From Micropruina glycogenica (GTDB lineage: Bacteria > Actinomycetota > Actinomycetes > Propionibacteriales > Propionibacteriaceae), in assembly GCF_900289045.1 (NCBI RefSeq), contig NZ_LT985188.1:124001-188000 (forward strand): DNA of 64,000 bases. The letters run 5' to 3'. This document shows, piece by piece, positions 17,537 through 25,992 of this stretch. The notes beneath the pieces are model-generated. The model worked only from the letters and a program-made list of their open reading frames with translations. It searched no databases and was not told the origin of the DNA. A program made the translations under genes and the position numbers. Numbering within the stretch: the stretch's first letter is position 1; each line of letters opens with the position of its first letter.

Positions 17537-18907
17537 ATGACACACCCCCGGCACACCATCATTCCGCCCTACTTATTGCGGCACCTGGCCGAGTCGGCCG
17601 ACGATTCTGTGGCGGCTCGCGCCGAGTCGACGCTGCGGGTCGACCAGACGTTTCGGTCAGATCGGCGCGCCGTTGCTGCGCAAGCGACCTTCCGCCCCAC
17701 GGCCATCACTGTTGCCGCCGCACCGAACCGCGAGATCAGCACTGCCAAGAACGCCAGGCGATTGCCCGGCACCGTGGTGCGGCGCGAGGGCGAGGCGGCC
17801 ACCGGCGACGCCGCCGCCGACGAGGCCTACGACGGCTTCGGCGCCACGTGGGCCCTGTTTCACGACGTCTATGGCCGCAACTCCATCGACGGCGCGGGCA
17901 TGACACTGGCCGGCACGGTGCATTACGACAAGGGCTACGACAACGCGTTCTGGAACGGTGAGCGCATGGTGTTCGGCGACGGTGACGGCGAGATCTTCGG
18001 CCGGTTCACCGCCAGCCTCGAGGTGATCGGCCACGAACTCACCCACGGGGTCACCGAGAGCACGGCCGGCCTGATCTACCAGGGCCAACCCGGTGCCCTC
18101 AACGAGCACGTCTCGGACGTCTTCGGGGTGCTGGTCAAGCAGCACAGCCTCGGCCAAGACGCCACTACGGCCGACTGGCTGGTGGGCGCAGATCTGCTGC
18201 TGCCCGGTGTCGCAGGCGTCGCCATTCGCAGCATGATCTCGCCCGGCACCGCCTACGACGACCCGCGCCTGGGCAAGGACCCGCAGCCCGACCACATGAG
18301 CGACTTCGTCACCACCAGCGACGACAACGGCGGCGTGCACATCAACTCCGGCATTCCCAACCGGGCGTTCGCGCTGGCGGCACGCGCCATCGGCGGCCAG
18401 GCATGGACGGCGGCGGGCCAGATCTGGTTCGACGTTCTGACCGGTGCCGACATCACCGCCCGCACCGACTTCGCCACCTTCGCCCGCTTGACGGTGGCGG
18501 CGGCTGCGGCCAGGTTCGGTAGCGACAGCGCGCAGCACGACGCGGTGCGCGACGGGTGGGTCACGGTCGGAGTGCAACTCGACGCACAGGTCGACGCGGC
18601 GCCGTCCGAGCCCCCAGCCGGCGCCGACGCCGAGTTGCTCCTGCGCCGCACCGGTGGCCTGGCAGGGCTGGTCAAAGAGCGTCGCACCACGCTCGACGAG
18701 TTGCCGGCCAAAGACGCCAAGCGGTGGAGCAAGCTGCTCACCTCCGACACCCTGCAGTCGCTCAGCGGCGGCAACCCGGCTGTGGACGGCTTCTGCTACC
18801 GAGTGGCCTGCGAGGCGCTGTCGGTCGACGTGACCGTGCCCGAGCAGCAACTCAGCGAGTCGCAGCGCAACCTGTTCAAGCGCACCCTGCACCAAGGCGA
18901 TCAGTAG
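17537..18907 (+). CDS. Protealysin-like M4 metalloprotease with C-terminal emfourin-like domain
   Basis: Zinc endopeptidase of 456 residues with no signal peptide, as in protealysin. Residues 5-60 resemble the short protealysin propeptide (IIPPYLLRHLAES). The catalytic domain (about 80-350) has HELTH at 166-170 with the third zinc ligand Glu190 in GALNEHVSDVFG, and the proton-donor His268 in GGVHINSGIPNRAF. After a Pro/Ala linker (351-363), residues 366-451 (LLLRRTGGLAGL, DELPAKDAKRW, DGFCYRVACE) resemble emfourin, the protein inhibitor of protealysin, here fused to the enzyme. The ATG is 6 bases after a CATGCT hexamer. Fusion to the inhibitor suggests a built-in latency mechanism; this is inferred. 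Confidence 0.9.
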   Translation: MTHPRHTIIPPYLLRHLAESADDSVAARAESTLRVDQTFRSDRRAVAAQATFRPTAITVAAAPNREISTAKNARRLPGTVVRREGEAATGDAAADEAYDGFGATWALFHDVYGRNSIDGAGMTLAGTVHYDKGYDNAFWNGERMVFGDGDGEIFGRFTASLEVIGHELTHGVTESTAGLIYQGQPGALNEHVSDVFGVLVKQHSLGQDATTADWLVGADLLLPGVAGVAIRSMISPGTAYDDPRLGKDPQPDHMSDFVTTSDDNGGVHINSGIPNRAFALAARAIGGQAWTAAGQIWFDVLTGADITARTDFATFARLTVAAAAARFGSDSAQHDAVRDGWVTVGVQLDAQVDAAPSEPPAGADAELLLRRTGGLAGLVKERRTTLDELPAKDAKRWSKLLTSDTLQSLSGGNPAVDGFCYRVACEALSVDVTVPEQQLSESQRNLFKRTLHQGDQ

Positions 18908-18916
18908 GCCACGGCC

Positions 18917-19056
18917 AGCTCGTCGAGACCCATCCCGTTGGTCTAGCTCGTCGAGACCCATCCCGTTGGTCTAGCTCGTCGAGACCCTTCCCGTTGGTCG
19001 AGCCTGTCGAGACCCTTCCCGTTGGTCGAGCCTGTCGAGACCCTTCCCGTTGGTCG
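18917..19056. repeat. 28 bp tandem array, five units
   Basis: Five consecutive 28 bp units of the type AGC(T/C)(C/T)GTCGAGACCC(A/T)TCC followed by CGTTGGTC(T/G). The unit is a variant of the dispersed GGTCGAG...GTCGAGACC repeat. There are no spacers, so it is not a CRISPR array. Confidence 0.9.
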
Positions 19057-19413
19057 AGGGCCTGCTTTTCGAGCCCGTTCTGGATGAGTCTCTTGCCGCG
19101 GAGTGGCACTGCAGCCCGTCCCGCCCGGGTCAGCCTCACCGGCTTCGCAGGCTCCGCCGCTGAGTTGGCCCGGACGCCGGCATCACCACCCGTGACCGGC
19201 TCTTTCGTCATCCCGGCGGACGCCGGGATCTCACAGGCCGGGTCTCGACAGGCTCGACCTGCGGTGGTCTCGACGAGCTCGACCAACGCGGTCTCGACTT
19301 ACGTCCCCGTCATTCCGGCGAACGCCGGAATCTCTCAGGTGCGGTCTCGACAAGCTCGACCGACGGCTCGCCCCCGCTCGACCTGCTTCACCCGCGCCGA
19401 CGATACTGGGCCC
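19057..19413. other. Gene-free stretch with REP-like hairpins
   Basis: Holds CCCGGCG-type hairpins (CATCCCGGCGGACGCCGGGA at 19209-19228 and a related one near 19312-19331) and several more GTCTCGACAAGCTCGACC-type motifs. No gene is supported. The end carries GATACT (19402-19407), a likely -10 for the fdhD region. Confidence 0.7.
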
Positions 19414-19458
19414 ATGCAGCAGCCCCGCGAAACCGCCCGATCGATCGATGGCCGCTGA
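19414..19458 (+). CDS. Possible 14-residue leader peptide upstream of fdhD
   Basis: ATG 19414 follows GATACT by 6 bases, the leaderless pattern of this genome. It opens a 14-codon frame (MQQPRETARSIDGR) whose TGA overlaps the fdhD ATG in TGATG. Translation of the leader could feed fdhD by re-initiation. The frame is very short, so this is only a suggestion. Confidence 0.35.
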   Translation: MQQPRETARSIDGR

Positions 19459-20291
19459 TGGGTCGCGTCACGCAGCCGGTGCAGGTGCTGCGCTTCGAGC
19501 ACGGCGTCGCCGCCCGCCGTCCTGATCGGCTGGCCGTCGAACAGCCGCTCGAACTGCGACTGGGTGGGCTGGCCCATGCGGTCACCATGCGCACACCGGG
19601 CCAGGACATCGAACTGGCGCACGGTTGGTTGCATGCCGAGGGGGTGATCGCCGAAGCCACCGATGTGGTGCGGGCCCAGTACTGCGCGGGTTCGGTGCTC
19701 GACGACGACACCGGCACGCCGGTCAACACCTACAACGTGCTCGACTTCACTCTGGCGCCGGGGTGCGCAGCCCCCACGCCGCGCGACACCTACACCACCA
19801 GCGCGTGCGGGGTGTGCGGGGCCGACTCGATCGATTCGCTCAGCCGCCACGGCCGCTACGAACTCGCCGCCGACGACACCGCCGTCACCGCGGAGCTGCT
19901 CGGCTCGCTGCCCGAGGCGTTGCGGGCCCAGCAGCGCACGTTCGAGTCCACCGGCGGGGTGCACGCCGCCGGCCTGTTCGCCGCCGACGGCACCCCGCTG
20001 GTCGTCCGCGAAGACGTCGGGCGGCACAACGCGGTCGACAAGGTGATCGGCTGGGCCCTGCTGGCGGGCCGCCTGCCGCTGACCGGCACCGTGCTGCAGG
20101 TGAGCGGACGGCTGTCGTTCGAGCTGGTGCAGAAGGCGTACCTGGCCGGCGTTCCGATCATCTCGGCGGTGTCGGCGCCCAGCTCGCTCGCAGTCGAGAC
20201 GGGGCGGCGACTGGGGCTGACGGTGGTGGGTTTCGTGAGGGGCGAATCGCTCAACGTGTACGCCCACCACCGACGCGTGCAAACCGTTTGA
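19458..20291 (+). CDS. fdhD: Formate dehydrogenase accessory sulfurtransferase FdhD
   Basis: Transfers sulfur from a cysteine desulfurase to the molybdenum (bis-MGD) cofactor of formate dehydrogenase. The 277-residue protein has the substrate loop TMRTPGQDIELAHGWLHAEGV, the active cysteines in TSACGVCGADS, the GGVHAAGLF segment, and EDVGRHNAVDKVIGWAL; near the end VSAPSSLAVE is conserved. Length is normal. No formate dehydrogenase or molybdopterin gene lies in the window, so the client enzyme must be elsewhere. The ATG overlaps the stop of a short upstream frame. Confidence 0.95.
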   Translation: MGRVTQPVQVLRFEHGVAARRPDRLAVEQPLELRLGGLAHAVTMRTPGQDIELAHGWLHAEGVIAEATDVVRAQYCAGSVLDDDTGTPVNTYNVLDFTLAPGCAAPTPRDTYTTSACGVCGADSIDSLSRHGRYELAADDTAVTAELLGSLPEALRAQQRTFESTGGVHAAGLFAADGTPLVVREDVGRHNAVDKVIGWALLAGRLPLTGTVLQVSGRLSFELVQKAYLAGVPIISAVSAPSSLAVETGRRLGLTVVGFVRGESLNVYAHHRRVQTV

Positions 20292-20519
20292 TCGGGCGCG
20301 ACCGCACGCGCAGATAGGTGATGGATCACCGAAATTTGGCATGCCACGTATTCGTGAAAGAAGTCAATGGAAGCAACGTGATCGCGCAGTGAGAACGCTT
20401 TTGATGCCGCACCGATCAACATAAGAAGGCGTAAAACAATGCACCACCCCATCAACTATTCGGCACAATTTGCGTCATGCCGATGACGTGATGCGCCGAA
20501 TGGGTCTACGTTCGGGCAC
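20292..20519 (+). promoter_or_regulatory. A+T-richer promoter region of the sugar-porter operon
   Basis: These 228 bases are visibly lower in GC than their surroundings. A TACGTT hexamer (20507-20512) lies 7 bases before the porter ATG, suggesting a leaderless start. No clean repressor palindrome was found, although the sequence GAGAACGCTTTTG near 20391 vaguely recalls LacI-type sites. Confidence 0.45.
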
Positions 20520-21914
20520 ATGAAACCCCTAGTCATTCGCTCTGCGATTGTCGCCTCCCTGGGTGGTTTGATCTTCGGATTCGACACCGCCGTCATCTCA
20601 GGGACGACCGAAAGCCTCAAAGAGGTCTTCCACCTCGACGACGCCGGACTCGGCTGGACCGTGGGTATCGCCCTGCTCGGTACCATTCTCGGCGCCCTGA
20701 TCGCGGGTAAGCCCGCCGACAAGTTCGGCCGCAAGCCCACCCTTTTCGCCATCGGCATTCTGTACGTGATCGGTGCTCTCGGCACCGCGCTCACCAGCAA
20801 TCTGGTGGCCTTCGACATCTTTCGCTTCCTGGGCGGCATCGGGGTGGGTGCCGCCTCGGTATGCGCCCCGATCTACACCGCCGAGGTCTCGCCGCCCGCC
20901 GTCCGTGGCCGGCTGGTGGGCCTGGTGCAGTTCAACATCGTCTTCGGCATTCTGCTGGCCTACCTGTCGAACTACATCATCGTGAGCACCATGTCGGCAG
21001 ATGTCGCGTGGCGCTGGATGTTCGGCGTCATGGCCCTTCCGGCCGCGATCTTCCTGGCCCTGCTGTTCACCGTGCCCGAGACCCCGCGCTGGCTGATGAG
21101 TGTGGGACGCGACGCCGAGGGCGAAGAGGTGGCCCGACGTCTGGCCACCACCGACGCCGAGGCCGATCAGGTGATCCACGACATTCACTCCGCCCTGAAT
21201 GCCGCCGAGAACGCGCCCAATGTGCCGTTCTTCACTCGTGGTCACACCAAGGTGATTCTGTTGGCCTTCACGATCGCCATGTTCAACCAGCTCTCGGGCA
21301 TCAACGCGGTGCTGTACTACGCCCCCGAGGTGATGCGGCAGGCCGGTGCGGCCACGAACACCGCCTTCCTGATGAGCGTCGGCGTCGGCGCCATGAACCT
21401 GGTGGCCACCATGGCCGCCCTCACCGTGATCGACAAGATCGGCCGGCGCAAGCTGATGTTGGTGGGGTCGATCGGCTACATCATCAGCCTGGGCTTCCTG
21501 TCGTGGGTGATGTTCTACTACGCCGGTCACTACGACGCGACGTCCAGCTGGCTGGTGCTGGCCGGCCTGATGGTGTTCATCGCGGCCCACGCGTTCGGTC
21601 AGGGCGCGGTGATCTGGGTGTTCATCTCAGAGATCTTCCCCAACCGCATTCGGGGTCGTGGCCAGGCCCTCGGGTCGCTCACCCACTGGGTGTTCGCCTG
21701 GATCACTTCGACGGCGTTCCCCGCTGTGATCGCCCTGTTGGGCAGTGGCGTGGCGTTCGGCATCTTCGCCGTCTGCATGGTGGCCCAGCTGATCTGGGTG
21801 ATCAAGGTCATGCCTGAGACGAAGGGTGTGCCGCTGGAAGAGATGGAGCATAAGCTCGGTCTCGTCCACGATCCCAATGATGTGGGTGGGCCCTCCACTC
21901 CCGTCATGCACTGA
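20520..21914 (+). CDS. MFS sugar porter (hexose:H+ symporter type)
   Basis: Twelve-helix transporter of 464 residues in the sugar porter family of the major facilitator superfamily. Family signatures are visible: GFDTAVISG in helix 1, DKFGRKPT after helix 2, RFLGGIGVGAASVCAPIYTAEVSP with the adjacent RG motif, VPETPRWL, QLSGINAVLYY in helix 7, DKIGRRKL and the closing PETKGVPLEEME. The fructokinase gene starts 11 bases downstream, so fructose or another hexose is the likely substrate. The pair forms an uptake-and-phosphorylation operon. Sugar specificity cannot be assigned by sequence alone. Confidence 0.93.
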   Translation: MKPLVIRSAIVASLGGLIFGFDTAVISGTTESLKEVFHLDDAGLGWTVGIALLGTILGALIAGKPADKFGRKPTLFAIGILYVIGALGTALTSNLVAFDIFRFLGGIGVGAASVCAPIYTAEVSPPAVRGRLVGLVQFNIVFGILLAYLSNYIIVSTMSADVAWRWMFGVMALPAAIFLALLFTVPETPRWLMSVGRDAEGEEVARRLATTDAEADQVIHDIHSALNAAENAPNVPFFTRGHTKVILLAFTIAMFNQLSGINAVLYYAPEVMRQAGAATNTAFLMSVGVGAMNLVATMAALTVIDKIGRRKLMLVGSIGYIISLGFLSWVMFYYAGHYDATSSWLVLAGLMVFIAAHAFGQGAVIWVFISEIFPNRIRGRGQALGSLTHWVFAWITSTAFPAVIALLGSGVAFGIFAVCMVAQLIWVIKVMPETKGVPLEEMEHKLGLVHDPNDVGGPSTPVMH

Positions 21915-21925
21915 CGGGAGCGCGC

Positions 21926-22846
21926 ATGGCCAAACAGAGTCCGGTGCTGGTGCTCGGCGAGGCGCTGGTCGACGTCGTCCACGCCAACGGCGAGATCAAC
22001 GAGCACGTCGGAGGCAGCCCCGCCAACGTCGCTTTCGGCCTCGGCCGGCTCGAACACGACGTCACACTCGCGGCCTGGTTCGCCAAAGACGAGCGCGGCG
22101 AACGCATCGCCCAGGCGTGCCGTGACGCCGGGGTGAAGGTCGCCGCAGGTGCAGACCGGGCGCCGCGCACGTCGGTGGCCAACGCCGACATCGACGCCGC
22201 CGGCAAGGCCACCTACCAGTTCGACCTGTCGTGGCTGCTGCCCGAACTGCCCGCTGCGGGCAGCTCGGGCCACGTGCACACCGGCAGCATCGGGGCGACC
22301 CTCGAACCGGGCGGTTCGCAGGTCGTCAAGGCGCTGCGCGACAACGTCGACGTCGCGACGATCAGCTATGACCCCAACGCCCGGCCGACCCTGATGGGCA
22401 ACCCGGGGGCCGTGATCGGGCGGGTCGAAGAGATCATCGCGCTGTGTGACGTGATCAAGTCGAGCGACGAAGACATCGAGTGGCTCTACCCCGACCGGTC
22501 AGTGGCCGACGTGATGCGGCACTGGCTCAACCTGGGCCCGGCCCTTGCGGTGGTGACCCGGGGCGGTGACGGCGCGTACGTGGCCGTCTCGACCGACGAT
22601 GCCATCATCGAGGTGGAGCCCCGCACTGTGAGCGTGATCGACACCGTCGGGGCCGGCGACTCGTTCATGGCCGGCCTGATCTCGGGCCTGCTCGACGCCG
22701 ACTACCTGGGTGGCGCCGAAGCGCGTGAGGCTCTGCGGCACGCGCGTCTGGTGGACGTGATGCCCGCCATCGACCGGGCGATCAGCACCTCGGCCACCAC
22801 GGTCAGCAAGGCCGGGGCGTACGCGCCGACCAGAGACGAGTTGTAG
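21926..22846 (+). CDS. PfkB-family carbohydrate kinase, probable fructokinase
   Basis: Sugar kinase of 306 residues. The N-terminus (VLVLGEALVDVV then GGSPANVAFGLGRL) is typical of bacterial fructokinases, with the glycine pair in the substrate site. The C-terminal signature DTVGAGDSFMAGL carries the catalytic Asp and the anion hole. VTRGGDGAY precedes it. It lies 11 bases after the MFS porter gene and likely phosphorylates the imported hexose. Fructose is favoured by the N-terminal motif. Amylosucrase at 47-49 kb releases fructose from sucrose, so a functional link is possible but speculative. Confidence 0.9.
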   Translation: MAKQSPVLVLGEALVDVVHANGEINEHVGGSPANVAFGLGRLEHDVTLAAWFAKDERGERIAQACRDAGVKVAAGADRAPRTSVANADIDAAGKATYQFDLSWLLPELPAAGSSGHVHTGSIGATLEPGGSQVVKALRDNVDVATISYDPNARPTLMGNPGAVIGRVEEIIALCDVIKSSDEDIEWLYPDRSVADVMRHWLNLGPALAVVTRGGDGAYVAVSTDDAIIEVEPRTVSVIDTVGAGDSFMAGLISGLLDADYLGGAEAREALRHARLVDVMPAIDRAISTSATTVSKAGAYAPTRDEL

Positions 22847-22897
22847 CGCCTGATCAGCGCGCTCCAGGTCGTCCGGTCGCACCATTGGACGGAGATC

Positions 22898-22931
22898 CCG
22901 CCACTTTCGCCGGGTACGGCGAAAGGGTGGG
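22898..22931. repeat. CCACTTTCGCC hairpin repeat
   Basis: The arms CCACTTTCGCC and GGCGAAAGGGTGG face each other around GGGTAC. A closely related, longer hairpin is at 43666-43715. It lies 52 bases after the fructokinase stop and may act as a terminator. Confidence 0.65.
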
Positions 22932-22988
22932 ACAACCGTGCAGTGACGGCGGGTGGCCTTGCGAGGTCGCACCGGGCAGGCTGTGCGC

Positions 22989-23828
22989 ATGGATCTGGAG
23001 ACCGCGGCCGACGAACTGTACGGGGTGGATCCCGACGAGTTCGTGCCGACCCGCACCCGGCTGGTCCAGCAGGCGCGGGCGGCCAAGGATCGTCCGCTGG
23101 CCACCGCGATCGCGGCGCTCAAGAAGCCCACCCGATCGGCCTGGTTGGTGAATCTGTTGCGCGACGACCGGGCGGCGGGGGAGAGCCTCACCGCGCTGGC
23201 CGGTCGGTTGGCGAAGGCCCATCAGAGCGTCGACCTGGTCGCCCTGCGCGCAGTCGGCGCCGAACGGCAGAAGCTGGTGGACGACCTGACCCGCCGAGCC
23301 GTCGCCGCCGGCGCCGAGCGGGGCTACGTCGCCACCGAGGCCGTGCGGCTCGAGGTGCAGGGCACCCTGTCGGCTGCGGTGGCCGACGCGAGTGTGCTGA
23401 CTGAGGTGCTGAGCGCGCGGGTGGTCAAGGCGCAGGTGTACTCGGGTTTCGGCTTCACGATGCCGCTCGCCGCGCCCGCGCCGGCCACAGCACCCCCGGC
23501 AGCCGGCGCCCCTTCGTCCGACGATGCGGACGCCGAGGCGCAGAAGGCCGGGTTGGCGCAGCAGGCGCTGGCCGAGGCCACCGATCGGCTGCTGGAGGCG
23601 CGGACGGCACTCGACCGGGTTCAGGCGACGGCCGACGAAGCCACGGCCGTGCTCGACCGGGCCAGCCAAGAGGTGGCCGACCTGCGCGCCGAGTTGCGCC
23701 GGGCCGAGCAGGCCGAGGACAAGGCCCGTCAGGCAGCCACGCAGGCCGCGGACGACGTGCATGACGCGCGCACCGCCGTCCAGCAGACCGAGCGGGCGCT
23801 CGCCGAGGCGGCGCGGGCGGTCGGCTGA
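22989..23828 (+). CDS. Conserved actinobacterial hypothetical protein with C-terminal coiled coil
   Basis: A 279-residue soluble protein. The N-terminal half (DLETAADELYGVDPDEFVP, then AAIAALKKPTRSAWLVNLL) recalls a family of uncharacterised actinobacterial proteins. A Pro/Ala linker at about 162-180 leads to a long Ala/Glu/Arg-rich helix (about 183-279) with heptad character, probably a coiled coil. Function is unknown; nothing in the neighbourhood explains it. The ATG at 22989 starts right at the conserved block. The gene is convergent with the Dabb-family gene. Confidence 0.78.
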   Translation: MDLETAADELYGVDPDEFVPTRTRLVQQARAAKDRPLATAIAALKKPTRSAWLVNLLRDDRAAGESLTALAGRLAKAHQSVDLVALRAVGAERQKLVDDLTRRAVAAGAERGYVATEAVRLEVQGTLSAAVADASVLTEVLSARVVKAQVYSGFGFTMPLAAPAPATAPPAAGAPSSDDADAEAQKAGLAQQALAEATDRLLEARTALDRVQATADEATAVLDRASQEVADLRAELRRAEQAEDKARQAATQAADDVHDARTAVQQTERALAEAARAVG

Positions 23829-23903
23829 CAACTCGTCGAGCGTGTCGAGACCAGGACCGTCGGTCGAGCGGGCTGTTGAGACCTCGCTGCCGAGAACCGG
23901 TGC

Positions 23904-24218
23904 TCAGGCCGACTCGGCGGGGTCGTAGTCGATCACGGAGCGTCCGGTGACCCGGGCTTTGATCAGCGCCACCACCGGCAGGTGGGCGGGGTGCACCGCG
24001 TACCCGCTCAGCGCGTCGGCGTCGGTGAACACCGAGTACAGGGCCAGATCGAAGCTGGTGTCGAGCCCGTCCTGCGGGGTGATCACTTCGAACTCGAGAA
24101 TGCCGGGCACCTTATCGGGCAGTTCGCGCAGCGCCTTGGCCGCCAGCGCCACGTTGGTCGCCTTGTCGGCACCTTCTGCTTCGTCGGCGAAGTTCCACGC
24201 CACGATGTGCTTGATCAT
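23904..24218 (-). CDS. Dabb-family (stress-responsive A/B barrel) protein
   Basis: A 104-residue dimeric alpha/beta-barrel domain protein. It begins MIKHIVAWNF, followed by the helix LAAKALRELPDKVPGI and FEVITPQDG, then DLALYSVFTDADALSGYAVHPAHL, the typical Dabb end. Members include small stress proteins and enzymes of olivetolate type; the bacterial role is mostly unknown. The ATG lies 7 bases after TAGATT (24226-24231 on the minus strand). It is divergent from the alkyltransferase-like gene 42 bases away. Confidence 0.88.
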   Translation of the reverse strand: MIKHIVAWNFADEAEGADKATNVALAAKALRELPDKVPGILEFEVITPQDGLDTSFDLALYSVFTDADALSGYAVHPAHLPVVALIKARVTGRSVIDYDPAESA

Positions 24219-24260
24219 GGGCGTCAATCTATCGGCCGGCCCTGGTACTACGGTGACCCG

Positions 24261-24800
24261 ATGGACGACTTTCTGGTCGATCGCGCGCTGCTGGCGGTGG
24301 AGCAGATTCCGCCCGGACGGGTGGCCGCGTACGGCGACATCGCGCGCATCGTCGGCTGCGGGCCACGCAGGGTCGGCACCATCATGCGGCTGTACTCCCG
24401 CGACGTGCCGTACTGGCGGGTGGTGGGGGCAGACGGCGATCCGGGCGGCAAGCTGCTCGACCACTTCCGCCCGCACTGGGATGCCGAGGGCATCACGGTC
24501 AAACCCAACGGGCTGGGCTGCCGCATTGCTGACTACCGCGCCGATCAGGTCGCCCTGGATCACGCCTATCGGCAGGCGCTGGCCGAGCTGTTGGCGCGCT
24601 CGTCCACGCCGCTGCCACTGATCGGACGCCCGGCGACCGACGCGCTGGCAATCATCGGGGTGACCTGCCTGGAACGGGTGATCGAGCATTCGCAAGCCGA
24701 GTTGCTGGGCCTGCACGGCGTGGGGCCGAAGGCGATTGGGCTGCTCGCGGATGAACTCGACCGCCTCGGCTGGGGCTGGAGCCGGCGAGGCGCAGCCTGA
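24261..24800 (+). CDS. Alkyltransferase-like protein fused to helix-hairpin-helix
   Basis: A 179-residue protein. Residues 1-100 are an O6-alkylguanine alkyltransferase-type domain: IPPGRVAAYGDIARIVGCGPRRVG is the DNA-binding helix region, but the active-site PCHRV is replaced by PYWRV, so the acceptor cysteine is missing and it cannot dealkylate. Such alkyltransferase-like proteins bind O6-alkylguanine and flag it for nucleotide excision repair. Residues 125-172 (ALAIIGVTCLERVIEHSQ, LLGLHGVGPKAIGLL) form a helix-hairpin-helix, giving a second DNA-binding module. The ATG at 24261 precedes the conserved domain directly. Confidence 0.85.
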   Translation: MDDFLVDRALLAVEQIPPGRVAAYGDIARIVGCGPRRVGTIMRLYSRDVPYWRVVGADGDPGGKLLDHFRPHWDAEGITVKPNGLGCRIADYRADQVALDHAYRQALAELLARSSTPLPLIGRPATDALAIIGVTCLERVIEHSQAELLGLHGVGPKAIGLLADELDRLGWGWSRRGAA

Positions 24801-24984
24801 GGCGGCTGCGATCGCTGGTCGCGCTTGTCGAGACCTCTGGCTACGTGTTTCGACCCGCTGTCGCCGAGGCCGAACGAGCACACCCTCGTCATCGGGGACT
24901 TGATCCGCGATCTCACCACTCGCGCGCCGCACCAGAGATCCCGGCCTGCCGCGCTGACGGGACGCCAGGCTCGGCCAGCGGTGG

Positions 24985-25992
24985 TCAGGGCTCTGACCGA
25001 CCGATCGTGACGGGTCCGGCGCCCCGAATCAGCCAGCTGTCGTCCGCCCCGCTCAGCACGCCACCCTCGACCGACGGACGCGCCCCGCGCAACCGAATCT
25101 CGGACGCCTCGCCCGCCAACCCCGGCCCGAACACCAGCCGCTCGGAACTCACCTCGACCAGTTCGGCGTCCGCCATGTCGATCACCCCCAGGCCGGTGAC
25201 CAGGCCGAGCGGCAGCATCACCCCCGTGCGCGCCGGCAGCGTCAGGGCCCGCGGCTCCGCGCCGCGCCAACCCACCCGCACCTGGGGTCGGTGGCCGGTG
25301 ATGTTCAGCAGGTGCACCAGCCGCTGGCCGGACTCGTCGGCACTGGTCAGGCCGAACACGCCCGGCACCGAACTGGTCAGCGACAGCCGCGCCGTGGCGC
25401 CCAGCCGGGCGAACGCCCGTCCGAACAGGTGCAGGTTGCTGGGCAGTTCAGCGGCGAACAGCACCACGCGGCCCGAGCCCGCCGACACCTCCACACCGCA
25501 CGGCACGCCGTCGTGATCGGTCAGCAGCACGGTGCCGGCGCCGGGGTCGAGGTGCTCCGGGCAGCCCACCCGGGTCTGCGGCCAGGGCGCCGCCCAGTCG
25601 TGGGCGGTCACGGTGGGAAAGTACTGCCGCTGCTCGGTCACGAAGTCGAGCCCCCGCACGCCCAACGCGTCCGCCAGCACGGTGCAGGGCGCCCCGGTCA
25701 GGTCGAAGCACGGCACCCGACCGAGCAACAGCAGGCGCCCGCCGCCGGTCAGGAAATCGACCAGCCGTCCCTGCACGCCGCCGTCCAGGTACTGGCCGGT
25801 CGACAGCATCAGTACCGCGTCCGGACGCGGATCGTCGCGCTCGAGCCAGACCGCATCGAACTGCAGACCCGACAACAGCGCCGACCGGCTCAGCGCCCGC
25901 CGCGGCGCCGCCCCGCGGTGCCGGCGCAGGTCGGCGATGATCGTCGACATCGTCGCAGGTTCCGGCAGTTCGCCGGGCGCTTCCCGACTCAC
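24985..25992 (-). CDS. Beta-galactosidase C-terminal-like protein, possible remnant
   Basis: The 335-residue product resembles only the C-terminal half of actinobacterial GH35/GH42-type beta-galactosidases: DAVLMLSTGQYLDGGVQ, VDFLTGGGRLLLLG, CTVLADALGV, VVLFAAELPSNLHLFGRAF, SVPGVFGLTSADESGQRLVHLLNI. The catalytic barrel is absent. GTG 25992 overlaps the malic enzyme stop (GTGA), which would couple it to that gene; an ATG at 25950 is the alternative start. It may be a remnant whose 5' part was lost, or a stand-alone glutaminase-like domain protein. Family reading is from memory of the motifs, not a search. Confidence 0.65.
   Translation of the reverse strand: MSREAPGELPEPATMSTIIADLRRHRGAAPRRALSRSALLSGLQFDAVWLERDDPRPDAVLMLSTGQYLDGGVQGRLVDFLTGGGRLLLLGRVPCFDLTGAPCTVLADALGVRGLDFVTEQRQYFPTVTAHDWAAPWPQTRVGCPEHLDPGAGTVLLTDHDGVPCGVEVSAGSGRVVLFAAELPSNLHLFGRAFARLGATARLSLTSSVPGVFGLTSADESGQRLVHLLNITGHRPQVRVGWRGAEPRALTLPARTGVMLPLGLVTGLGVIDMADAELVEVSSERLVFGPGLAGEASEIRLRGARPSVEGGVLSGADDSWLIRGAGPVTIGRSEP

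Noticed and set aside
18917-19056. 28 bp tandem repeat as a CRISPR array
   Set aside because: Units abut with no spacers, there are no cas genes, and the unit is a variant of a dispersed intergenic motif.
20292-20519. LacI-type operator upstream of the sugar porter
   Set aside because: GAGAACGCTTTTG shows only weak symmetry and no second half-site, so it is not listed as an operator.
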